A DNA stretch of 64,000 nt from Thermothelomyces thermophilus ATCC 42464. Its lineage: Eukaryota; Ascomycota; Sordariomycetes; Sordariales; Chaetomiaceae. The number at the start of each line of letters is the position of its first letter. Position 1 is the first letter of the stretch. The stretch covers positions 1,860,001 to 1,924,000 of the forward strand of contig NC_016476.1 of assembly GCF_000226095.1 (NCBI RefSeq), written 5' to 3'. The notes under the pieces are model-generated. The model worked only from the letters and a program-made list of their open reading frames with translations. It did no database searches and was not told the origin of the DNA. Positions 55,339 to 64,000 of this stretch are shown one piece after another. The position numbers and the translations under genes are program-made.

Positions 55339-55543
55339 TATTATTAAAAATTAGATCAAGGCACCTTAGACAAGAGAACGACAGATAGATATGTGATTAG
55401 AACCTGTTAGGGAAGTCGATGCAATGTACGGAACTACTCTCGGATCACTATACACGTGATTCGGCCTAATCTTTGTCGGGTTTTATGTTAAGGAGGTCGG
55501 GCAATACCAACTGGACATAAGAGCCGAGCCCTGGATAATACAC

Positions 55544-55678
55544 CTAACATTTTGGACAGACATAGCCAGGCACCTTGACCGTCGTGCTGCCCAAGTAGAC
55601 GTCCTTGTAACCGGTGCAGGTCAAGCCACCACGGTCCTGGCAGTTGGCAAACATGCGGCGCTGACAAACACACGCCAT
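55544..55678 (-). CDS. Possible very small cysteine-rich protein, 44 aa
   Basis: ATG at 55678 (minus) opens 44 codons with seven Cys: MACVCQRRMF, C in NCQDRGG, C in LTCTGY, and a C-terminal YVCPKC. The dense, spaced Cys pattern is unlike a chance frame in flanking DNA of normal composition. There is no signal peptide, and no splice partner was found. It lies between two transposon blocks. This could be a real small protein, the exon of a larger gene, or chance. Confidence 0.35.
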   Translation of the reverse strand: MACVCQRRMFANCQDRGGLTCTGYKDVYLGSTTVKVPGYVCPKC

Positions 55679-56109
55679 GCTAGTTTCCCCCAAGGGCGGC
55701 CGATTGTGAAGCAAAGGGTAAATCGAGAGGGGCTGAGATCTCCCATGGTTGTGTGTCCAGCCCCTACAAAACCCCCACACCCAGGGCATCGCTCCCACTA
55801 CATAGTGACGGCTACCATTCTCGTCTGCATGGCCAGCTGGAACCTGATGCCATGTGCGGCAAAAGGCCGAGAGTCTCCATTAAACAGGACCAATGAAACG
55901 GGCAAAAAAGCTCCAGATTCAGTGGTGTTGCTTGGTGAAGGCAGCTGCAGCAGAGCCTGACGCACATATGCGTAGTGCATGCGCAATGATGTGGCCGAGA
56001 AGCTAACAGCAGATCCTTACCACAGCCAATCAATCGAGTGCTGCTTGGGTGGAAGGTCGCGGATTGGTTTAGAGGGGCTGCATGGGCTTTGTGTCTTCGG
56101 CTTTTGCCT
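55679..56109. other. Island of normal composition between repeat blocks
   Basis: About 430 bp near 50% GC, not RIP-like, without a supported gene. It could hold the promoter of the small Cys-rich frame at 55678. Confidence 0.45.
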
Positions 56110-58250
56110 GTTGTTAGCGAGGATAGAGTGTTAGCCGAAAGGGGGAGTTAAGAGAGTATAAGAAGACGCCCCTGAGCAACGGGTGTTATACACCGGTCCG
56201 AGACGTACAAGCCTAGTGTGGAATCTTGTATTACATTACACGAATCGCCATAAGGAATACCACGAGGAGTGTAAGAAGCTTGGCTTACCAGAATGGTATA
56301 TGGATTAGTGTCAGAAGCGATAGAGCTTCTAGGATGCTAGCCACAAGCGCTGTAAGCCACTTTGCAGCCTTATAGACGTATAGATCATCTTTCCTTTGTC
56401 TATTTATATTGCTCTTTCTCTCCTTTATAGATAGTTTAACAAGGCACTCTTTCTATTCCTTCCTTGCTACTACTCTTAACACCTCCTATATACTTATTCG
56501 AGCTTATAACTACGTTCGGCAGTTATAAGCCTAGTACCTTAACTACTCTTTTACTAGACTAGTATTAACTAGTTAAGAGCTTGCTCTTTTACAAATATAT
56601 ATACTCTACTCCTACCATTACTCTATAATATGTTTAACTATAACTAAGTCCTTAAATAAGTACTCTATATACCTTACTAATGCTACTAGCTAGCCCTCCT
56701 AGTATAGTACTCTTAAGTCGAAGGCTAGATTCCTAAAGATCTAGAGGGAGGTCAACCTAGAAGATGACTATAAACCGAGTAAGCAGATACCGCTATACCT
56801 GACTTATAAGTAAGTACTAGAGAATATTATTAAAGCGGTTCGAAAGTAGCGTCTTAAAGCGCTTATACTAGCGTTAGGACCTTCTAAGATGTCTATCCCT
56901 GTAATGGATACCTTTACTCTATTTGCTAACTATATACCTATTATAGAAGAGATCGGCAAAGAGCTTTTAAGTCTAAACGAGCAGTAGAGAGTCGATATTA
57001 CCCTTTCTACTAAGAACTCTAGGAATTATACGACGCTCTAGAGCTAGATCAAGAAGACTATAGAACCGTATCTCTATTATATAGCTAGAGCTAGAAAAGA
57101 AAGGGGTATAAATGATAACAAGGCTATAGTATAAGCGCTCTAAGATATAATCGCTCCTTTAGAAATAGATATATATACTCTAATCATAGCTTAGTATGTT
57201 ACCTACTTAGATGCTATTAAGCGCTTAGGAATTAATCCCTAGTGCTAGCTCTAGGAATTTAACGTTATATTCGAGTAAGTGCTCTAGTATAATATTCTAA
57301 AGGTATAAGGTACCTAAGGAATTTTTGCCTTCCTTAATGTTATTAGTATGTGAATTTTACTAGACTAGGTAGTATATAAAAGAAGAGAGGCTAAAGTAAT
57401 AGATGTACTAGGTAAGAGTCTTCTAGAGCTTAGAAAGCTTATATACCTAGTAGAGATCTTTATTAATAACGATAACTTAGGGGTAATCTTATAGAAGCAT
57501 TTAGTATTTATAACTCTATAGCTTACTATAGCTAAAAAGAGTAGTAAAGAGAAAGTAAAGAGCTCCTAGACTTACTAGAAGGATTATAAGTATCCCTATA
57601 AGTAACCTAGATATAAGTAAGATCTAGTAGATTATAATATACTTAGGCAAGCCTTATATAGTAATAAATAATATATATACCTCTCTAAGAAGGAATATAA
57701 AAGAATTTATAAGTAGCTTAAATAGCTAAGATAAGCTAAGCTAAAGAGTTAGCTTATTACTAAGTAAACGGAGCTATTCTATTCTAGATAGTTAGAGATA
57801 GGATACCTTGATTCCCTTAATACTTTGGTAATTAGCCTTTAGCTATTTAGAAAGTTTATAAGCTATTATTATATATTTAGTACTATTAATATATAGCGCT
57901 ATCCTTTATTAGAAAATACTATAGTTAATACTTATAGGTCTACCTACCTAGTTAATAATAAGAAGTTCCTTGTTCCTAGGTCCTATATTAAGTTTAATAA
58001 GCTAGAGTTTATGGAAGTAAGTATAATAACGTTTTCTATAAGTAAGAAAGGAACTTAGATTATCAAGAACACTCTAGACAGACCATATAATCTATATATA
58101 AAAAGTCCAACACTTAAGGATATTACTATTATTAAAGAATTCTATATAAATATTATCTTAAAGACTTTATATAATATACTAGCCTTATAGCAACTATAGA
58201 TAAGCATACAATATTCTATTCGACTACCTTAAGGAAAAAAAGGAGGAAAA
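56110..58250 (+). mobile_element. Ty1/Copia-type LTR retrotransposon fossil, broken
   Basis: A RIP-saturated stretch whose plus-strand register still resembles a fungal Copia Gag (about 56900-57500) and then the protease-side region (about 57830-58190). The integrase, reverse transcriptase and RNase H parts are absent, so it is a truncated copy. A TGTTAG-starting stretch at about 56110-56245 may be the remains of the 5' LTR; no 3' LTR was found. It is old, with many breaks. The ends are approximate. Confidence 0.55.
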
Positions 58251-58319
58251 ATACAAGAGTTATATAGAGGAGTACCTTTTAACTAATATATACATATATA
58301 ACCTAGGTAGGGCCTAATT

Positions 58320-58640
58320 AAGCTCTAGGTTAGGCGCTATCCAGGCCTTGGCCACGTATCTACCGGACGAGTTACAAACGAGCAACAAACGCTCCACAGA
58401 CCTATAGGGCATACGTAAGTAGGGCAGGGTAGGTCTATTCTAGTGCCCGGGCAAAGCCCGGGCATTATCCAGCCCGGGTATAGCCCGGGCCTATAACATA
58501 CCCCCCCTCTTCTCTTTTCGCGGTTACCGGGCCGACCTACCCTATATCCCGCCCCTATATCGGTCCCGCGAGCAGGTCCCGTACCTTCCTTCCTTTATTG
58601 CTATAACAATGTGACCTGCGCGTATAATGGCGTGTCGAGC
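58320..58640. repeat. GC-rich patch with two near-identical perfect palindromes
   Basis: Inside the AT-rich block, 58445-58463 is GCCCGGGC-AAA-GCCCGGGC, and 58472-58490 is GCCCGGG-TATA-GCCCGGGC in near-identical form. The patch is not RIP-mutated. It may be an end or a subterminal hairpin region of an unidentified element. Confidence 0.6.
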
Positions 58641-60229
58641 GCGAATAGGTAGCTATTCGAGTTCGGATAAAAGCTAAGCTCCTTCCTTTTATTATTAGAA
58701 TAATGTGACCTATATATGTAGTAGTAAGTTATACATGTAATAAGTAGGTTGCCTAGGTCCTATATACTCCCTTATCGCCCTCTTCCTAACGCCTATAAAT
58801 ACCCCCTCCTCTTCCCTCCTCTTCCTAATTCTCTCTCTTGTAACTAATTCTCCTCTTCCTTTACGCCCTCTAACCGTCCTTACCTCCTATAACTATACTT
58901 ATTACCTATACCCTTATTATACCCTTAAATTTTTTTTTAATTAATATCCATCCAATATATCAATAGCTATTAGTTTACTTGGTAATAGTAGTAGTAGTTA
59001 TTACTTTAGTAGTAATAAGAAGAAAGATTACTATATAAGTTTTCTCTTTTTTATATTAATTTTCAGCTATTATATATATATATAAGGTATAGATTAACTT
59101 TTTATTTTATAGTATAAGAATGCTAACCTTTCCCTTAGTAGGTATGCTATTAAAGGTAACTTCTTTAATAAGGAGTTTAAACTATAGCCTAAGAAGTAAT
59201 AATACTACCTACTATATATTGATTAACTTCTAAAAGGCGATAAGGTTAAGTATATCTAAGGTTAGGGCGCTTTTTATATAATATACTATAAAAGCTATAA
59301 GAGCTATATTTAGAATCTATAGCTCTAGGCTAATAACCTCTACTTATATATAAGTATTAAGAAAATTATAGGTTATTATAATACTAATACCGCCCTTACC
59401 TCCCTTACCTACTATAAGACTACTAACTAAAGCGCCTATCGTACTATCCTAATGCCCAAGTTCTCTATACTAGTACGTTCGTTCTCTACGCTCTTTAAGG
59501 CCGCCTAGTTTAACCGCTCGCCTAGATAGGCTACCTTTACCCCTACCTAGGCCGTAAGTTCTTATCATTCTAGTAACGACTTTGCCTTAGTCGCTACCAC
59601 CACTACCCCTAATACTCTTACCTACTATAGTAACATTATCTAACCTACCGCCAGCCCTAACCCTACCCTATAAGCTACTAGGTAGCTTATATATCGCGCT
59701 ATAGCATAGAACGATAGTATACTACACTAGATATAATATATAAATGAGAATATATCGACTTTAGTTAACACTAATGCCACCCTTATTACCTACGTCCTCG
59801 GCACTCTATTACCTGCCTCCTATACCTGCTTAAGCGCCTCTATATGCCCTATACCTATGCCGATCGACTTCGGCCGTTCCCGCGCCTACCGCTCTTCCTT
59901 GCCCGTCGATCGCGCGGCGTACCTAGTCTATAACCGTAACGACCTTACCCTTACTACTATAACTATTATTTTAAAGGAGGAGGATAAGGAGGAAAAGGTC
60001 GTAAAGTAAGCGCGTCACGTACTAGTTAGTATATTCATTTTTATTTTTATAATTAGACTATCTCTATAGGTATATCTATAATACAGTTATAACGTATCTA
60101 TAATATAACTGTGATATGCCTGCCGCTCGTTCGCCCTAGGTTTACCTACCTATACAAAAATTTTATATTGTTTGCTTTTATACCCTTCCTTGCCTCCTAT
60201 TTATAACTAGTCTATTATTACGATATATA
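58641..60229. other. AT-rich repeat-like DNA with a decayed coding-like stretch
   Basis: 58641-59100 is AT-rich with poly-T/TA tracts. From about 59110 to 60010 the plus strand keeps a protein-like register, first Lys/Tyr/Ile-rich, then Ser/Thr/Pro-rich, ending with an acidic/basic run (KEEDKEEKVVK) and a stop at about 60009. TpA excess suggests RIP decay, milder in 59400-60010. I cannot name a family, and it may be a host or element gene. Confidence 0.35.
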
Positions 60230-63019
60230 TCTCCTTACTCCTACTTGAACGTGTTAAGCGCCTTAGTATTTTCTAGATTTTCTAATAGCTCCTAAGTTAG
60301 GGTATTATATCCCTTCTATTTTACTAATATATCATGTCGATTTCCTCTCCCCCTTGTATTCCTAGCTATAAGGATCGCTTCTACTTTATATTCCCCTTAT
60401 AGGAGTCCTTCCTAGGAAAGTTCTAATACTAGGTCTAGTTAGAAATCTAATATACGTTACAAAGGTAATAGGTTAGTGTCACGAAATATGTATACAGATG
60501 CCGCCTAGGTCACCGGCACAAACGGGCCAATCAAGCCGAAGGAATGAAAGGACCAATTGCAACATAGGAAGCACAGTGATCACTACGCTCACCAGTGATC
60601 AGGGTGACCACCACCATGCGATCACTCACAATCACCGTGATCACGAGTGATCACTAGGATTATATATACATGTAGATAGTCACTCGTTATAGTAGACTCT
60701 AGAGTTCACTAGTGGTAACAATCACAATTACAGTACTTACCAAGAGTTGCTGACTACTGTGAGAGACAACTTCAGTGTTGTTGTGAACCCTTTGGCTTTA
60801 CCGAATCCCTCAAACGACCTACCTGCTTGTTCTGCTCAATCTACCTTCGTCTGAACCCTTTTAGAAGAAGTCTGAGTTGGGTTTGTCATAGTTAGACGTG
60901 GTATACTTGATAAGGTTAATATAAAAGGTAGGATAGAGGCTATAAAGAACATTTAAAGTTACTATTAATGATATTAATACTATAATTACTTTATACTTAG
61001 CGTTAACCTAGTTAAGTTTATAGCTAGAACGGTTAATCTTAATATTATATAAGGATAGTTATACTTTATCCCTTACTTTAAATCTCTTAGCTAAATATCA
61101 AGAACGATTAGCATTTTCTTATTAGCACTATTATATATATATAATAATAGCCTAAGTCCATTCTATACCTTCTCTTAGGTAGTGTAAGAAGTCAATAGCT
61201 CTTTCTTATAGGGTTAAGGTAAGAGCATCTAATAGGTTAGCAAACTATATTAGGCTTATATTATAACTATAGAGGAAGTAGCTTACACTTGTCCTAGTCA
61301 TTATTAAGTTATAGTTATTAATTATAAGCTAGTATATGGGTAGATATTCGGGCTAGTCATACTAGGCAAAGGAAACTATGATCTATAAGATAGTCTATAC
61401 CTTCTAATTTATATATTCCATACCTCTATCTATCTATAGATAATAGGCTATTAATAGTAGTTACTCGATCCTAACAGTCTTATAAAGAGTAGTCTAAAAC
61501 TAGCTAAGCTAGTCTAAACCGTAATTAGTAATAATTTATATCGGAAATCTATAAAACCGCTATTATACGTCCTAGAACTAGAGCGTATACGCATCGGCTC
61601 CTATCAAGGATATAGCTTCGAGCTAAACGTACTTTAATAGCCGGTCGGTAATCACTATAAGGTACTAGGGTAAATTCTCGTCTTATATAGGGAGATTAAC
61701 CATAAAATCGATAGAAATCTATTTCTAGAAATAGTTAGCAATAGGTAGGGGCTAGAGGAGTCCTTATCGTAGTTAATATAAAACCTTAGCCCTTCGACAC
61801 GTATAATAGTTCCTTATAAACCTCTTTACGTCCGGGAATATAAAATCCTAATAGTAGTCCTATTAGAGCATTTTAAATAGTCTATTCCTCCTTAGGTAAC
61901 CTAATATAGGGGAGTTATAGATACGTTAAAGGATAGTAGTGGTAAGTAGTTCCTATATAGGGAGCCAAAGTCTACCCTAGAATTAGAGAGTACCTTACGT
62001 ATTAAGAGAGTAGTCTATAATCTAAGTCTATATTACATTCGCTTCCTTCGGAAATTTTCGGGCCCTATCCTAGACAGCCTAGAGCCGGTATATATAATAT
62101 TTATCTTTAATAACTCCCTTATCTTATAAGGCTACTAGCTATTCGTCTATAAAAATAGTACTCCCCTTTAGGAGGTAGGATACTTTAGATAACATCAAGG
62201 AATCTGTCATATCTATCCAAATAGTAGGGAGAAGTTATACTATACGCTATACGTCTTTGGGAAAGTCTTGTTTACAATAGGATAGGGCGTTAGGGTAGGA
62301 CGCTTACGACCCGGGTTGGTAACAGAGCTTAAAGTTAAAGAGGGAGAGTATCTCGGCCTATCGAGCTTACTACTTACTAATTAAACGAGGCTAGGAAAAG
62401 TATTCGAGGTTTTTATAGTTAGTTAAGATCCAAAAGGGAGCTATAACACTATAAAGCTCGGCCGACCAGGCCTTTAGATACGAGATAATCGCAGGTAACT
62501 CCTTATTATAGATTATATAGTTCTATTCGGCTGGGGTTAGTTTTATGGAGTAGTAGGCTATAGGGTATAAGACCTTGTCTTCTCCTTACTAGGATAGGCA
62601 CCTTCCTAGCGCTATCCTAGAGCAATCTACTTCGAGTACTATCTTCTATTCGGGGTCCTATTATATAAGGATAGGTTCTGATACGAAGGCCGTCTTAAGG
62701 GCGTTAAAGGCCTTCTATTCCTTAAACCCCTACTAGAATAGGGTATTCTTATAGGTTAACCGTATCAAGGGTTCTATCAGCCTAGAAAAGTTAGAGATAA
62801 AGTCTTAGTAGAAATTAGCAAACCCTAGGAAGCTTTATACTCCCTAAACCTTCTATAGTACCTCCTACTTATAGATAGCGGCTAGCTTTTTAAGGTCTAG
62901 ACAGACTTAGGCCCCTACCTCTATAATATAGCTAAGGTACTTAACTTCTTTTATAGCAAATATATACTTCTTAAGGTCTAATATAAGTCCTACTTTCTAT
63001 AACCTTTGAAGTATATCCC
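60230..63019 (-). mobile_element. Ty3/Gypsy chromovirus-type LTR retrotransposon fossil, broken and nested
   Basis: The minus-strand register recalls a fungal Gypsy pol: the reverse transcriptase/RNase H junction at about 62700-63010, the integrase C-terminal region around 61000-61200 and a chromodomain at about 60240-60420. It is cut at 63019 by another Gypsy element and is interrupted by a solo LTR at 60477-60890. Its own LTRs are not identified. Many breaks; old and RIP-saturated. Confidence 0.8.
60477..60890 (+). mobile_element. Solo LTR of a Gypsy element with 5-bp target duplication
   Basis: 414 bp starting TGTCACG and ending TTTGTCATA. It is flanked by GTTAG on both sides (60472-60476 and 60891-60895). 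It lies inside the older Gypsy fossil, between the integrase and chromodomain remnants, and is much less AT-mutated than its surroundings, so it inserted later. It matches the LTR at 63020 over the last about 190 bp. Confidence 0.9.
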
Positions 63020-64000
63020 TGTCACGGTTTGGCCACATAAGGCGACCCAGCAAGGCACACGGAGCCAATCAGGGACTACAAGACCTAAAGACCAATTAGG
63101 AAGTGATCGCAGTGATCGCACTTCGATCCAGACGAGCACTTGGGTAACGATCGCAGGATCACAGCAGCGATCGCACGATTAGGACTTAAGGAAGAAGGAC
63201 AGGAAATTATATATAGTCACTCGTTCTAGCGAACTCTAGGAGTTTACTAGTGATAGCAACTTACAACTCACAGTACCCTAACATTGTAAGGAGATAACTA
63301 AAGTGTTATTATAAACCCTTTGGCTTTACCAAACCTCTTAGATAACTTGCTTGTTAGTTCTGCTTAATCTACCTTTGTCTAAACCCTTTTAGAAGAAGTC
63401 TAAGTTAGGTTTATTATATATTGCTATTACTCCCTTTATTCTATTATGGTTTAGGACAAAGGTGATTTTGACTTTGACCTTAACACTGATATAGCTACTA
63501 ATGTTATAGCTAAATAATTGCTTGCTTAGCTTAGTTAACTCTAGTAATAGATCTAAGAGCTAGACTAGAGAGATAAGGCTACTTAAGCTCAAATTAAGGA
63601 ACTCGAGAACGGCAAAAAGTACTTGTAGAAACTAATTAACGAGGCCTATGCTAAAATCGAGATACTCGAGACTGTTAAAGCGAGCTATATTAAGATCAAA
63701 CTACCTAGCAAATATAGAGGAACTAAGGAGGATCTTGTAAGATTCCTAACAAACTTCTAATCCTACTTCTAGCTTAATAATAATAAGTTTCTAGATAATA
63801 AGGCTAAAGTTCTTTACATAGCTATAAGACTAAAGGGCAAGGTACTTAGATGGTTTAAGCCTACGTAGAATGACTATCTCACTAAGGAAGACGAAGACGA
63901 CCGAGACGCGTTTATATAGGTAGTCTTCCGATCTTACAACCGTTTTGAAGAAGAGCTTTGGAAGGTTTTTGGCGACAAAGACGAGAAAATTCATATATAA
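63020..64000 (+). mobile_element. Gypsy LTR retrotransposon, left end (continues past the window)
   Basis: A 5' LTR (63020-63418, about 399 bp, TGTCACGG start) is followed from about 63450 by a plus-strand register resembling a Gypsy Gag (retrotransposon gag domain region about 63700-63985). It inserted into the older Gypsy fossil. It is broken by RIP in the part visible. The window ends within Gag, so length and the 3' LTR are unknown. Confidence 0.8.

Noticed and set aside
60570-60660. Spaced GATCAC repeats looked at as a CRISPR-like array
   Set aside because: Units are 6-8 nt, irregularly spaced, inside an LTR of a fungal retrotransposon; not CRISPR.

Overview
The window is nuclear DNA of a filamentous ascomycete, most probably a Chaetomiaceae thermophile close to Thermothielavioides (Thielavia) terrestris. 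This rests on short 48-160 nt spliceosomal introns with fungal donor and branch signals, GC-rich coding DNA beside AT-rich, TpA-saturated repeats typical of RIP (repeat-induced point mutation), and an AA9 enzyme that matches, as far as I recall it, the characterised T. terrestris protein GH61E. The species is inferred.

Layout. 1-12.4 kb: the 3' part of SPT5 (+), a secreted AA9 lytic polysaccharide monooxygenase (-), an unrecognised 384-residue protein (+), a secreted GH79 glycosidase (+), an intron-containing tRNA-Ser(GCU) (-) and an IKS1-type membrane kinase (-). 12.4-28.7 kb: a doubtful small Cys-rich secreted protein, a probable mitochondrial membrane protein, a large Zn2Cys6 transcription factor, a probably decayed gene, a 122-bp hairpin, an NAD(P)-binding protein and a coiled-coil Atg28-like protein. 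29.1-32.0 kb: a RIP-mutated pogo-type DNA transposon with 71-bp inverted ends and a TA target duplication. 32.7-36.3 kb: pyruvate kinase (-), divergent from a tiny four-exon DUF1748-type gene (+) whose first exon is only 6 nt. 36.3-52.8 kb: an Asn/Gly-repeat secreted protein, an MDR oxidoreductase, the splicing factor PRP17, the COPII cargo receptor ERV14, methionine aminopeptidase 1, kynurenine 3-monooxygenase and a small Cys-rich protein. 53.5-55.3 kb: a second pogo/Fot1-like element. 56.1 kb to the end: an AT-rich repeat block with a broken Copia fossil, a broken Gypsy chromovirus fossil on the minus strand that carries a solo LTR with perfect 5-bp target duplications, and the left end of another Gypsy element.

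Most host genes are unrelated housekeeping loci in transcription, splicing, secretion, glycolysis, NAD synthesis and protein maturation. The clearest functional neighbours are AA9 and GH79, both secreted plant-polysaccharide enzymes within about 6 kb. I found no secondary-metabolite cluster, CRISPR array or rRNA. The least explained parts are the micro-exon gene, the Cys-rich locus with conflicting exon frames, the long hairpin, a recurrent intergenic 9-mer (TACTCCGTA), and a decayed coding-like stretch near 59-60 kb.
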